From contig JAEVYT010000021.1 in NCBI GenBank assembly GCA_023392615.1, positions 124,001-188,000 on the forward strand: a stretch of 64,000 nucleotides of DNA. Reading direction: 5' to 3'. A program made the translations under genes and the position numbers. The notes under the pieces are model-generated. The model was not told where the DNA came from. It ran no database searches and worked only from the letters and a program-made list of their open reading frames with translations. Shown here in pieces: positions 1-8,851 of the stretch. Numbering within the stretch: position 1 is the first letter of the stretch; the number at the start of each line of letters is the position of its first letter. The stretch is from Bacillota bacterium. Lineage in GTDB: Bacteria > Bacillota > Clostridia > Lachnospirales > Lachnospiraceae.

Positions 1-1446
1 AGCAATATTAATAAGAATAAGCTCAATATGAATTCGCTTGAAGAGCAGTATTCCAGTGGTAAGAAGATACAAAAACCTTCCGATGATCCGATTATCGCTG
101 TTAGAGCGTTGAAGCTTAGAACAAATCTTTCTGAACTAACGCAATATTACGAGAAGAACATTCCCGATGCTAAAAACTGGATGGATGTGTCAGAAAGTGC
201 ATTAACTACAGTGAATGATGTATTATCTCAGATAAATACCTACTGTGTGCAGGGCAGTACAGATACACTAACACCAAAGGATCGTTCCTATATTGCGGAG
301 AATCTGGGACAGTTGAAGCAACAGATTTATCAAGAGGGTAATACGAATTATGCCGGTAGATATGTATTTACCGGATATAAGACGGATAGTTCCCTTCTGT
401 TTGAAGATAGCAGTAGTACGATATCCTATACGATTACACAGAACATACCTAGTTCTGAGATTCAATCCATTAATAAGGTAACCGGGAGCTATACATTAGA
501 CGATTTTGATGATCCGGCGAATGATTTATCTCAAGCACCACAGATGCAGAGCGCTTACCGGATTCAGCTAGCTTACAGTAAACTGGATTCCACGCCTCCA
601 ACCAGTATACGTTATTTTAAGGATGGGGTAGAGCAGACTCCGATTACAAGTAATATTAATTCTGTTTCTTCAACAGATACGAATGCATATACACCTGGGC
701 CTGATGATGTGAATTATATAGCTGATACCGGTGAACTTATCCTTGGCTCGAATGTTTATGCTTCGCTTCGTACTGCCGATAATATGAAGATTGAGTATTC
801 GAAGACGGGCTTTGAAAAAGGAGATTTAAAGCCGGAACATTATTTTGATTGTACGATGTCTGACAGTGCCAAACCTGAGCTTGGTACAGTGACTTATACA
901 AAGGCTGATAGTCAACCGATTCAATATGAAGTGAATTTTAATCAGAAGCTTACAATAAATACAGAGGCTTCAAATTCAATTACTCATGATATCGGAAGAA
1001 CAATAGATAATATTTTACAAGCTGTGAATGATGTTACCAATGCGGAATCGAAACTAGATGAAGTAAATAAAAGATTAGCCGATCCAGCTCTGTCCCAGGC
1101 TGATAAAGATCGTTATACAAAGTTGAAGGATCAGTTCACTACGGAATTGCAATTGAAAAAAGAAGTGATGCAAAAGGCTTTTTCCAGTGGAAATACTGTC
1201 TCTACTAAGCAACAAGATAAGGTAAATACTGCGGTAGCAGACTTGGGCAGTAGAGCTGTGAGATTGGGATTGATTGAAAACCGTCTATCTAGTCAACAGG
1301 TGGATTTTACTGACTTAATGTCAAAGAATGAAGATGCAGATGTTGTTGAGACATATATAAAATATGGTTCGGCTCAGACAATATATAATGCGTCCTTGTC
1401 CGCAGCTTCAAAAATAGTTAAGAATACTTTACTAGACTATTTGTAA
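1..1446 (+). CDS. flgL: Flagellar hook-filament junction protein FlgL (HAP3), 5' partial
   Basis: FlgL links the hook to the filament and is exported by the flagellar type III apparatus. The open frame runs from base 1. The residues before the first in-window ATG at 28 (SNINKNKLN) continue the family's N-terminal helix, so the true start lies upstream and the gene is 5'-truncated by the window edge. The motif YSSGKKIQKPSDDP is the flagellin-type N-terminal D0/D1 signature, and the C-terminal helix (LSAASKIVKNTLLDYL) matches the family end. At more than 480 residues it is longer than the roughly 300-residue enterobacterial protein, with a central insert at about residues 150-290. It is followed by fliW and csrA in the usual Firmicutes order. 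Confidence 0.9.
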   Translation, partial: SNINKNKLNMNSLEEQYSSGKKIQKPSDDPIIAVRALKLRTNLSELTQYYEKNIPDAKNWMDVSESALTTVNDVLSQINTYCVQGSTDTLTPKDRSYIAENLGQLKQQIYQEGNTNYAGRYVFTGYKTDSSLLFEDSSSTISYTITQNIPSSEIQSINKVTGSYTLDDFDDPANDLSQAPQMQSAYRIQLAYSKLDSTPPTSIRYFKDGVEQTPITSNINSVSSTDTNAYTPGPDDVNYIADTGELILGSNVYASLRTADNMKIEYSKTGFEKGDLKPEHYFDCTMSDSAKPELGTVTYTKADSQPIQYEVNFNQKLTINTEASNSITHDIGRTIDNILQAVNDVTNAESKLDEVNKRLADPALSQADKDRYTKLKDQFTTELQLKKEVMQKAFSSGNTVSTKQQDKVNTAVADLGSRAVRLGLIENRLSSQQVDFTDLMSKNEDADVVETYIKYGSAQTIYNASLSAASKIVKNTLLDYL

Positions 1447-1524
1447 GAATAATAATGTAAAGTAACTGGAGTTTATGTAAAATTAGTAGTACAAAAGATA
1501 GCAGTTTGAAAGGAAGGCGTGACC

Positions 1525-1989
1525 ATGCTGGTTAAGACAAGACACTTTGGTGAAATTGATTTAGATGAAGGTAAAATTATATATTTCGAAAACGGTATCT
1601 TAGGTTTTGAAGACTGCAAAAAATATACATTGCTATACGATGATGAAGGTGAAAAACCGGATATTACATGGCTACAGAGCCTAGATGAAGCTGCACTGGC
1701 TATACCGGTAATCAGCCCTTTCCTTATAAAAAAGGACTATAATCCAGAAGTAGAGGATGAATTGCTCAAGCCACTAGGTGAACTGAATGATGAAAATGCA
1801 GCAATATTTGTTTCCGTAACCGTACCTGCGGATATTGAAAAAATAACTGCTAACTTGAAAGCTCCATTTATCATTAATGCAAATGATAAAAAAGGGGTCC
1901 AAATAATAGTAGAGAATTCGGATTATGCGGTGAAGTATCATTTTTATGATCAGCTGATGGCGTATAAAGCAGCAAAGGAGGGCAAATAA
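1525..1989 (+). CDS. fliW: Flagellar assembly factor FliW (CsrA antagonist)
   Basis: FliW binds either free flagellin or CsrA. When flagellin is exported, FliW is released, sequesters CsrA and so permits flagellin translation. Family features are the N-terminal TRHFGEIDLDEGKIIYFENG and GILGFEDCKKY segments and the length of about 154 residues. I start at ATG 1525 because AGGAAGG at 1511-1517 sits 7 bases upstream of it; a GTG at 1519 overlaps that site too closely. The stop is one base before csrA, implying translational coupling of the two partners. Confidence 0.93.
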   Translation: MLVKTRHFGEIDLDEGKIIYFENGILGFEDCKKYTLLYDDEGEKPDITWLQSLDEAALAIPVISPFLIKKDYNPEVEDELLKPLGELNDENAAIFVSVTVPADIEKITANLKAPFIINANDKKGVQIIVENSDYAVKYHFYDQLMAYKAAKEGK

Positions 1990-1990
1990 T

Positions 1991-2212
1991 ATGTTAGCCC
2001 TATCAAGGAAAGTAAACGAATCAATTATAATTGGCAATGATGTTGAAATAACTGTTTTAGAGGTGAAAGGTGATCAGGTTAAGATTGGCATCAGTGCTCC
2101 CAAATCAGTTCCGATTTATCGTAAAGAGATTTACTTGCAAATTAAGGAATCAAATAGAGAAGCAGCTGAAACTGTTGCATCAGAGGAAGCGATTAAGAAA
2201 TTGTTTAAATAG
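1991..2212 (+). CDS. csrA: Carbon storage regulator CsrA
   Basis: CsrA is a small dimeric RNA-binding protein that recognises GGA in hairpin loops and blocks ribosome access to target mRNAs, in Firmicutes chiefly flagellin mRNA. The 73-residue sequence has the canonical MLALSRKVNESIIIG start, the GDQVKIGISAPKSVPIYRKEI core and a short variable tail. The FliW-responsive CsrA lineage has a C-terminal extension like the one here. An AAGGAGGG site sits 8 bases upstream. A matching target hairpin lies in the flagellin leader at 5631-5646. Confidence 0.96.
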   Translation: MLALSRKVNESIIIGNDVEITVLEVKGDQVKIGISAPKSVPIYRKEIYLQIKESNREAAETVASEEAIKKLFK

Positions 2213-2250
2213 AACACGTATGATAAAAACAAGAATTAGATATAAGAAGG

Positions 2251-2305
2251 AAGCCTTTAAGTACGCTTGACAGGAGGTCAAAGTATTTGAGGGCTTTTGC
2301 GTTTT
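2251..2305 (+). terminator. Hairpin after csrA with GGA apical loop; probable terminator
   Basis: The outer arms 2251-2264 and 2283-2296 pair over 14 positions with some G-U pairs. The inner arms TTGAC (2267-2271) and GTCAA (2277-2281) are perfect and enclose the loop AGGAG. A T-run (GTTTTT, 2301-2306) follows closely, as in an intrinsic terminator. The GGA in the loop is also the form CsrA binds. Confidence 0.6.
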
Positions 2306-2444
2306 TATATGTGCAACACATAAAGGTTTAACTTATGTGAAGAGATAATTAAAAATCAATTTACAGGAAGAGTCAAAAATAGCCTTTTGAGACACCGAGA
2401 AAGTGATGTGCAAAAATATTCCTATAATTTTTTGCGAAAAGATA

Positions 2445-2472
2445 TAAACATTTTTATTGGTTTCACCGATAT
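2445..2472 (+). promoter_or_regulatory. Probable sigma-D (sigma-28) promoter for flaG-fliD-fliS
   Basis: TAAA at 2445-2448 is followed after 16 bases by ACCGATAT at 2465-2472, one base off the flagellar consensus GCCGATAT. It lies in the 376-base gap between csrA (2212) and flaG (2589). The rest of that gap holds only the hairpin at 2251-2305 and the flaG ribosome site (GGAGG near 2575). Confidence 0.6.
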
Positions 2473-2588
2473 ATTGACTAGATGATAACTTGAGTTATCG
2501 TAAAACAGTCAAGGATGACAGATGTTGAAAATTTACTTTTAAACAATAGCTTGTTTGAATTAGTGTAAGCACACGGAGGTGTAAGATT

Positions 2589-2984
2589 ATGGCTTTGGAT
2601 GCAATTAACGGAACTACACATGGAAGTGTATCAAATCCATCGATGCTTAATAAGGTGGAATATTCACCAGATACGACTCTAAAATTGAAAGAAATACCGA
2701 TTACGACGAATACTCAAGCGAATAGTGATTCGGGAGAAGTACAAGTTGAGAAAGTCCCAAATGACAGACAGATTAAAGATGCTATAGAGAAAATTAACAG
2801 CAAGATCAAAGATCATCGAACCAGATGTGAGTTTACATATCATGAGGAAAGTAATCGAATTTCAATTAAGATGATCGATGAAGCAACCGATGAGGTGATT
2901 AAAGAAATCCCTCCCGAAGACACAATAAAAATGGCAGATAGATTATGGGAGATGGCGGGGCTTCTATTAGACGAAAGAAGATAG
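2589..2984 (+). CDS. flaG: FlaG family flagellar protein
   Basis: FlaG proteins are small, sit next to fliD and influence filament length or stability; their mechanism is not well defined. This 131-residue protein has a low-complexity N-terminus and the conserved FlaG C-terminal half (residues about 60-131), including FTYHEESNRISIKMIDEATD and a VIKEIPPEDTIKMADRLWEMAGLLLDE-type tail. The ribosome site CGGAGG is well placed. It is followed 12 bases later by fliD, as in many Firmicutes, and lies behind the sigma-D-like promoter at 2445-2472. Confidence 0.88.
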   Translation: MALDAINGTTHGSVSNPSMLNKVEYSPDTTLKLKEIPITTNTQANSDSGEVQVEKVPNDRQIKDAIEKINSKIKDHRTRCEFTYHEESNRISIKMIDEATDEVIKEIPPEDTIKMADRLWEMAGLLLDERR

Positions 2985-2996
2985 TGAGGTGGCTTT

Positions 2997-4538
2997 ATGG
3001 CAATTAAATTATCGGGTATGATTTCAGGTATGGATACTGAGAGCATGGTTACCGAGTTAATGAAGGCTCAAAACCTTAAAAAGACTAAGATACAGGATAA
3101 AATCACAACAACACAGTGGAAACAGGAAAAATGGAATGACCTGAATCAAAAGATCTATGCAATGTATACAGGAACATTATCGAAGATGAGGTTGCAATCA
3201 AGTTTTAAAACAAAGAACTTAACATCATCCGATGATAATGCTGTTTCAGCGACAGCTGGAACTAATGCTTCTAATGGTATTCATTCTATCAAAGTAGGGC
3301 AGTTGGCAAGCTCACAGTTTGTGACAGGTTCCCAGTTGTCGAAAGATGTCAATGGTAACCCGATTGATTTAGGTACTAAACTTGTTGACTTGGGATTAAC
3401 AGACGGAACTAGTAATAAGATAACGATTACGACAGAAAAGACCTCACAATCCTTAACAATAACTGATTCTACTACTGTAATAGATGTTGTAAATACATTG
3501 AAAAGTGCAGGACTTAATGCATCTTACGATGCGAGCCAAAAAAGGTTTTTTATAAGTTCAAAAGATAGTGGAACTGCCAATGCATTTTCAATTCAGGGAT
3601 CTGGTGTGGATATGACTAAGCTGGGTCTTGATAATATAACCTATACAAAAGATTCTAGTGGGAATTTAACATTTGACAATGCGCCTAACGTTACATTAAT
3701 CCAACCTAAGAACGCTGTATTTAAATATAATGATGCAGAGATGACAAGTTCATCTAATGTTGTCACGGTTAATGGATTAACCCTTACATTAAAGAATACA
3801 ACAGCAGGATATGGAACTTCGAATGAAAGCTCAGTCAGTCTTAATGTAAAAAATAATGTAGATGATGTTTATAATACCATTAAAGCGTTTATTATAAATT
3901 ATAATGCAGTATTAATGGAAATGAATAAGGATTATGACGCACCAACTTCGCGTGGATATGATCCGCTTAGTGATGATGAAAAAGAAAAAATGACAGATTC
4001 ACAGATTGAAAAATGGGAATCAAAAATTAAGGACTCTCTTTTACGTAGAGACGATAATTTAAGATCACTCACCGATACAATGAGAAGCAGTATGGGACAA
4101 ACAGTACAAGTAAACGGAAAGTCCTATTCTCTTGCCACTTTTGGTATTGCATCTGCCAACTATACAGAGAAGGGATTACTGCACATCAATGGTGATAGCG
4201 ATGATAGCCTTGTATCTGCCAGTGAAAATTCCTTAAAAAAAGCTCTTCAGGATGATCCTGATACGGTTATGAATGTTATGAATACCATAGCAGGTAAAAT
4301 GTATAGTGACTTAACTGATAAGATGAAAAGTACAACGATGAGGAGTGCATTAAAACTCTATAATGATAAGGAACTTTCATCAAATTTGGATACCTACAAA
4401 AAAGACCTCTCCAATATGGAGAAAAAACTAGATGATATTCAAAATCGTTATTACAAACAATTTGCAGCCATGGAATCTGCTATGGCTAAATTGAATTCAC
4501 AAAGTTCAAGTTTCCAATCCATGCTTGGAACAAAATAA
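2997..4538 (+). CDS. fliD: Flagellar filament cap protein FliD (HAP2)
   Basis: FliD forms the cap at the filament tip and folds incoming flagellin subunits. The 513-residue protein begins MAIKLSGMISGMDTESMVTE, the typical family N-terminus, followed by coiled-coil helices. It ends in a heptad-rich helix (about residues 455-510, DTYKKDLSNMEKKLDDIQNR) followed by an SSFQSMLG tail. The length is normal for the family. It lies between flaG and fliS, and the ribosome site GTGAGGTGG precedes the ATG. Confidence 0.95.
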   Translation: MAIKLSGMISGMDTESMVTELMKAQNLKKTKIQDKITTTQWKQEKWNDLNQKIYAMYTGTLSKMRLQSSFKTKNLTSSDDNAVSATAGTNASNGIHSIKVGQLASSQFVTGSQLSKDVNGNPIDLGTKLVDLGLTDGTSNKITITTEKTSQSLTITDSTTVIDVVNTLKSAGLNASYDASQKRFFISSKDSGTANAFSIQGSGVDMTKLGLDNITYTKDSSGNLTFDNAPNVTLIQPKNAVFKYNDAEMTSSSNVVTVNGLTLTLKNTTAGYGTSNESSVSLNVKNNVDDVYNTIKAFIINYNAVLMEMNKDYDAPTSRGYDPLSDDEKEKMTDSQIEKWESKIKDSLLRRDDNLRSLTDTMRSSMGQTVQVNGKSYSLATFGIASANYTEKGLLHINGDSDDSLVSASENSLKKALQDDPDTVMNVMNTIAGKMYSDLTDKMKSTTMRSALKLYNDKELSSNLDTYKKDLSNMEKKLDDIQNRYYKQFAAMESAMAKLNSQSSSFQSMLGTK

Positions 4539-4602
4539 GAATACATAATTTAGTGATTATTTGAACAACGATTTTATATATTAAAAATCAGGAGGATATA
4601 GT

Positions 4603-4977
4603 ATGGCGTCAAATGCAAGTGCAGCATATATGGACAGTAAAATATTAACCGCCAGCCCGGCAGAGCTTACATTGTTACTTTATGAAGGAGCTATAAAATT
4701 TTGTAATTTGGCAATAATTGCAATAGAGAAGAAGGATTTTGAAAAAGCGAATATTAATATAATTAAAGCGGAAAGAATTATTTCGGAATTTCGTGCCACA
4801 CTCGATTTTAAGTATCCGGTAGCAAAGGATTTTGATAATGTATATAAGTATGTTTATGATAGAATGATGACAGCTAATATGAAGAAAGATCCTGAGATAT
4901 TGGAAGAAGTATTGGGGCATATCAGAGAAATGAGAGATGCTTGGAAAGTGGTTATGAAAACTGCTAAGACAGCATAA
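4603..4977 (+). CDS. fliS: Flagellin export chaperone FliS
   Basis: FliS binds the C-terminal helices of unassembled flagellin and delivers it to the export gate. The 124-residue protein has the family signature: a tyrosine near the N-terminus in AAYMDSKILTASPAELTLLL, followed by YEGAIKFCNLA, and an all-helical body. CAGGAGG precedes the start. It sits between fliD and the small downstream protein at 5012, the common fliD-fliS-fliT-like order. Confidence 0.95.
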   Translation: MASNASAAYMDSKILTASPAELTLLLYEGAIKFCNLAIIAIEKKDFEKANINIIKAERIISEFRATLDFKYPVAKDFDNVYKYVYDRMMTANMKKDPEILEEVLGHIREMRDAWKVVMKTAKTA

Positions 4978-5011
4978 TCAATCCGTTAATAATCCAGAGA
5001 GGGTATTAAAA

Positions 5012-5509
5012 ATGGAATTAGAAAACAACGCTGCTAAGCAGACCTATATTCGGATATTAACAGAATCGCTTACAAAAAAGATAAATGTACTGGACGAGTT
5101 GCTCGTATTATCCAAAAAGCAGGAAACGATTTTGAATACAGCTGCGTTTGACGAGCAGGAATTCATGAATATTGTAAATCTTAAAGATGGGTTCTTATTA
5201 CAGCTAGATAAGTTGGATCAAGGTTTTGAGCAAATTTATCAAAGCATACAACAGGAATTAATGAGTAATAAGAATTTATATCAGAATGAAATAAATAGAA
5301 TGAAGGAACTGATTGTTAAGTTAACTGAAAAAAGTGTTCAGCTTCAGGCACTTGAAAAGAGAAATAAAACAACTAGCGAGGTAGTATTTTCAAGAAAACG
5401 ACAAGAGATTGGGCAATCCCGTATGAGTAATCGACAAGTTACCAATTACTATAAGAATATGGCGGAACAAAGAGAAACACAATCTTTTTTTTACGACAAA
5501 AAAAAATAA
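5012..5509 (+). CDS. Probable flagellar export chaperone (FliT/FlgN-like)
   Basis: This 165-residue, charged, entirely helical protein follows fliS by 34 bases. Position and composition fit the FliT or FlgN chaperone families, which hold FliD or FlgK/FlgL before export. The N-terminal helix (ILTESLTKKINVLDELLVLSKKQETIL) resembles the FlgN start, and the C-terminus is a long amphipathic helix with a basic, Gln-rich tail. No catalytic motif is visible. The assignment is by context and helical pattern, so FliT versus FlgN is undecided. Confidence 0.6.
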   Translation: MELENNAAKQTYIRILTESLTKKINVLDELLVLSKKQETILNTAAFDEQEFMNIVNLKDGFLLQLDKLDQGFEQIYQSIQQELMSNKNLYQNEINRMKELIVKLTEKSVQLQALEKRNKTTSEVVFSRKRQEIGQSRMSNRQVTNYYKNMAEQRETQSFFYDKKK

Positions 5510-5528
5510 AAAAAATTATAATTCGGTA

Positions 5529-5555
5529 TAAAGTTTTATATTAGAATGCCGATAT
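5529..5555 (+). promoter_or_regulatory. Sigma-D promoter of the flagellin gene
   Basis: TAAA (5529-5532), 15 bases, then GCCGATAT (5548-5555) is an exact match to the Gram-positive sigma-D consensus. Transcription would start around 5562, giving a leader of about 110 bases before the flagellin ATG at 5675. Confidence 0.93.
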
Positions 5556-5630
5556 ATAATACAGGTAAGACAACTTACTAAATTTATTCCTAATGGAGCG
5601 TACGGCCGGAAGGAACAAATCAAAATTTAA

Positions 5631-5646
5631 GTAGCATGGAAGCTAC
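5631..5646 (+). promoter_or_regulatory. CsrA-binding hairpin in the flagellin leader
   Basis: GTAGC (5631-5635) and GCTAC (5642-5646) form a perfect 5-bp stem around the hexaloop ATGGAA, matching the ANGGAN loop CsrA prefers. A second GGA lies within the ribosome site AAGGAGGA (5660-5667), 8 bases upstream of the ATG. This two-site layout parallels Bacillus subtilis hag. The ATG at 5636 in the loop is not the flagellin start. Confidence 0.82.
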
Positions 5647-5674
5647 AAAATTATATTTCAAGGAGGAATTGATT

Positions 5675-6496
5675 ATGATAGTTCAACATAATATGGCAGC
5701 AGCCAACACAAACAGACAGTTAGGTGTAACAGCTGGAAACTTAGCAAAATCTACAGAGAAATTATCTTCTGGTTACAAAATCAACCGTGCAGGTGATAAT
5801 GCAGCTGGTTTGACAATTTCCGAAAAGATGCGTGGTCAGATCAGAGGTCTTGATCAGGCTTCCACAAATGCACAGGATGGTATCTCTTTAATCCAGACAG
5901 CTGAAGGTGCTCTTAATGAGTCCCAGTCTATTCTTCAGAGAATGAGAGAATTAACTGTACAGGCATCAAATGATACTAACGTTACAGCAGATCGTCAGGC
6001 TATCACAGAAGAAATCTATGCTTTATCTCAAGAAGTTACACGTATCGGTGAGCAGACAGAATTCAATAGCATGAAATTACTTGATGGTACTTTCAGTGGT
6101 GGTAAAGATCTTCAGGTTGGAGCTAACTCCGGTCAGAACATCAACTTCAAGATTGGTAAAATGACTGCATCTGTATTAGGTCTTGATGGCATTGCATCTA
6201 GCGTTACTTCATACGGTTCTGCTACAACAGCAATCGGTATTGTACAAAGTGCTCTTAACCAGGTTTCTACACAGAGATCTGCACTTGGTGCTTTACAGAA
6301 CAGATTAGAGCATACAATTGCTAATGCTGATAACACTGCTGAGAACTTACAGGCAGCTGAGTCCCGTATCCGTGACGTTGATATGGCTAAAGAAATGGTT
6401 AAATACTCCAAAGACAATATTCTTCAGCAAGCTGCACAGTCTATGCTTTCACAGGCTAATCAGTCTACACAGGGTGTTTTATCATTATTACGTTAA
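5675..6496 (+). CDS. hag: Flagellin (short, D0/D1 type)
   Basis: This is the major filament subunit. The start MIVQHNMAAANTNRQLG at 5675 is preceded by AGGAGG at 5661-5666; an in-frame ATG at 5636 would add 13 unsupported residues. The N-terminal D0/D1 helices (KSTEKLSSGYKINRAGDNAAGL) and the C-terminal helices (ending QSTQGVLSLLR, the FliS-binding end) are both canonical. At 273 residues it has almost no variable D2/D3 region. The short central stretch around IASSVTSYGSATTA is Ser/Thr-rich and is the likely glycosylation zone for the sugar genes downstream. It has its own sigma-D promoter, CsrA sites and terminator. Confidence 0.97.
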   Translation: MIVQHNMAAANTNRQLGVTAGNLAKSTEKLSSGYKINRAGDNAAGLTISEKMRGQIRGLDQASTNAQDGISLIQTAEGALNESQSILQRMRELTVQASNDTNVTADRQAITEEIYALSQEVTRIGEQTEFNSMKLLDGTFSGGKDLQVGANSGQNINFKIGKMTASVLGLDGIASSVTSYGSATTAIGIVQSALNQVSTQRSALGALQNRLEHTIANADNTAENLQAAESRIRDVDMAKEMVKYSKDNILQQAAQSMLSQANQSTQGVLSLLR

Positions 6497-6525
6497 TCAA
6501 ACAAACATCATAGTTAATAAAAATG

Positions 6526-6554
6526 GGACTGACGTTGAGTCAGTCCTGTTTTTT
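6526..6554 (+). terminator. Intrinsic terminator of the flagellin gene
   Basis: GGACTGAC (6526-6533) and GTCAGTCC (6539-6546) form a perfect 8-bp stem with a 5-base loop, followed by TGTTTTTT. Confidence 0.93.
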
Positions 6555-6680
6555 AGAATAATTATATATAACGAAAAGAAAAGTCGGCTATTATATAAGT
6601 ACATGTAGTATATATTGGCTTAACCATAAAAAAGAGTAACCATTAGCAGGTACTTCTAATAGTTCTGTGTGGAGGAAAAT

Positions 6681-6986
6681 TTGAATCTATCAGATAACAT
6701 AGTGATAATTATTGAAAAAATTGAGCGGATGGCAGAATGTTTTTACCAGCAGAGAAAAACAGTGGGATACGATTATCTTAATCAGATTTTAGCTTCATTA
6801 GGACAAATTTCTGAAAGTTTATCACAGTGTCAGAATAGTGGATTGGATGGATATAAGTTAGAATTTAATCAGGTTTTGATTCGAGGGATGGAGTCAATTA
6901 AACAACAAGACAGTGTGTTGATTGCGGATATATTCTATCATGAAATGGCAGGATTATTAATTGATATCCGAAATACAATACAATAA
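6681..6986 (+). CDS. Small helical protein of unknown function paired with Maf
   Basis: I do not recognise this family. The product is about 101 residues, predicted all-helical, with no signal peptide or catalytic motif. I start at TTG 6681 because GGAGG (6671-6675) lies 5 bases upstream; the in-frame GTG at 6669 overlaps that site. The stop is 24 bases before the Maf gene. Its sequence resembles the N-terminal part of the protein at 37837-38754 (compare the LIADIFYHEMAGLLIDI and LLADLLELQLINFLIGV segments), where it appears joined to a Maf-like domain. A partner or regulatory role with Maf is inferred from that pairing. Confidence 0.6.
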   Translation: MNLSDNIVIIIEKIERMAECFYQQRKTVGYDYLNQILASLGQISESLSQCQNSGLDGYKLEFNQVLIRGMESIKQQDSVLIADIFYHEMAGLLIDIRNTIQ

Positions 6987-7010
6987 TAGACCCAAAAATG
7001 AGGTGAGAAC

Positions 7011-8831
7011 ATGAATAACTTCCAAATAAATATGGAAAGTTTGAAGATGAATCGACCGTCTTTATACGATGCCGTTAATAATTATAAAAATGAATCTACA
7101 ACATTACAAATATCAACACTAGAAACCATCAGTAATGAACAGGCGTTGTTTGTACAAACGAAGGATAAGAGTTATCGCGTAAATAGTATTTATAGTCCCT
7201 CTTTTGAAGCTGATGTATGGGCAGATCAATTTAAAGTCCAAGAATTAAATAACCATATATTGATGTTTGGACTGGGGAATGGTGTTTTTCTTAGAAGCAT
7301 CATGAAGAGGTTACAGGCAGGAGACCTTGTATTAGTATATGAGCCAAGTCCTGAGATATTGGTGCATGTACTAAATAATTATGACCTCACAGATATAATT
7401 GAGAACGAGCATATTGTTATTGCTGTGGAGAAAATGAACAGTAAAGAATTTCATTTTTCTTTATTTGAAGTAATGAATGTGACAAACCTTAAAAGCATCA
7501 TTATATGCAATCATCCGTTTTATAATGAGATGTTTGAACAAGAATATGTGGTATTTTGGAGAGAAATTAGAGATAGTTATACATCAGCGATTATGAATGT
7601 AAATACTGAAGTACTGTTCGGTGAAAAGTTCGTTGATAATATTTTAAAGAACTTAATTTATATAAAGGATAGTAATTCAATCACTGATATAAAGGAGATT
7701 ATTCCTGATGGATTACCTGCAGTAATTGTTGCGGCCGGACCATCAGTTGAGCAGAATATAGAAGAATTAAAACGTATTAAAGGGAAGGCAGTTATCTTTG
7801 CGGTAGACCGAATTCTTGATTTTCTTTTGGACTCTGGTATTGAACCTGATTTCGTTGTTACAATTGATCCGGACAAACCCGTAGAATATTTTTCTAAAAG
7901 AGATAATATTGCAATTCCTCTGATCCTATTTATGCAGGCAAATCATGACGTGCTTAATGTGCATAAGGGTAGAAAAATTATCTGTAATAGTTCCTCTTTT
8001 TTAGGAGAGGCTTACAAGCGTAATCATAAAGAAGTACCGGCCGTTTATTCCAGTGCTTCGGTAGCTACGGTTACCTTTACGGCATGTATAGAACTTGGCT
8101 TTAGAACAATTATATTAGTTGGTCAGGATTTGGCTTATAAGGGAACAGTAAGTCATGCCGGTAGTGTGGAAGAGAATTATGGTGATGAGCAAGATGTCAT
8201 GGTTGAGGGCATTAGTGGCAATATGATAAAGTCGCGATATGATTGGAAACACTTTATTATCTGGTATCAGGATGTGATAGCTACTTATAAAAACCTCACT
8301 GTAATTGATGCAAAGAAGGAGGGCGCTAAAATTATCGGTACAACCGTGATGCCACTGGAGGAAGCTGTTGAGAAATACGGTAAGGGTAATATTGATATAG
8401 CCGGTTTAGTAGAAACGCTACAACCTACCTTTAACCGGAATGAGATAACTAATTTACGAGAATATCTAAAGGAGAATCTTAAAGATATCGATATGCTAAC
8501 GAAAAAAGCACAAAAAGCAATTCGACATTGTGATTTTTTGATAGATGCGTATCAATCAAAAAAAAGTACAACGAATCAGTTGAATGATAAAATAAGATCA
8601 GTTACCGGTATCAATGAAGAAATTAGTAATCATGTTTTGTATTCCTTATTAGATAAATATATCATGTCATCAGCAGTTCAAGAAATATCAACCCTTTATC
8701 ATTTTACAGGTGATACGATTACTGATAATATTAAAACCTATGAAAGAGCAAAAGGGGTATTCCAGACAATTGTAGAGGGATTAGAGTATATTAAACCGAG
8801 GTTAGAAGAAGCAGAGAATCAATTGAATTAA
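7011..8831 (+). CDS. maf: Maf-type motility-associated glycosyltransferase (DUF115)
   Basis: Maf enzymes transfer nonulosonic acids (pseudaminic or legionaminic) from CMP-sugar to Ser/Thr of flagellin in the cytoplasm. The 606-residue protein has an N-terminal Rossmann-like domain (FGLGNG near residues 86-90), the central DUF115 domain with VAAGPSVEQN (near 240), DFVVTIDPDKP and LVGQDLAYKG (near 369), and a helical C-terminal region. The length is usual for the family. It starts the glycan island directly downstream of flagellin, and the CMP-sugar it needs is made by the genes from 12956 to 25277. Confidence 0.9.
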   Translation: MNNFQINMESLKMNRPSLYDAVNNYKNESTTLQISTLETISNEQALFVQTKDKSYRVNSIYSPSFEADVWADQFKVQELNNHILMFGLGNGVFLRSIMKRLQAGDLVLVYEPSPEILVHVLNNYDLTDIIENEHIVIAVEKMNSKEFHFSLFEVMNVTNLKSIIICNHPFYNEMFEQEYVVFWREIRDSYTSAIMNVNTEVLFGEKFVDNILKNLIYIKDSNSITDIKEIIPDGLPAVIVAAGPSVEQNIEELKRIKGKAVIFAVDRILDFLLDSGIEPDFVVTIDPDKPVEYFSKRDNIAIPLILFMQANHDVLNVHKGRKIICNSSSFLGEAYKRNHKEVPAVYSSASVATVTFTACIELGFRTIILVGQDLAYKGTVSHAGSVEENYGDEQDVMVEGISGNMIKSRYDWKHFIIWYQDVIATYKNLTVIDAKKEGAKIIGTTVMPLEEAVEKYGKGNIDIAGLVETLQPTFNRNEITNLREYLKENLKDIDMLTKKAQKAIRHCDFLIDAYQSKKSTTNQLNDKIRSVTGINEEISNHVLYSLLDKYIMSSAVQEISTLYHFTGDTITDNIKTYERAKGVFQTIVEGLEYIKPRLEEAENQLN

Positions 8832-8851
8832 TAGGGAGGCATAGATAAAAG

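Noticed and set aside
5636..5674. Upstream in-frame start for flagellin at 5636
   Set aside because: That ATG is in the loop of the CsrA hairpin and lacks a ribosome site. Flagellins begin MIVQHN, which is at 5675.
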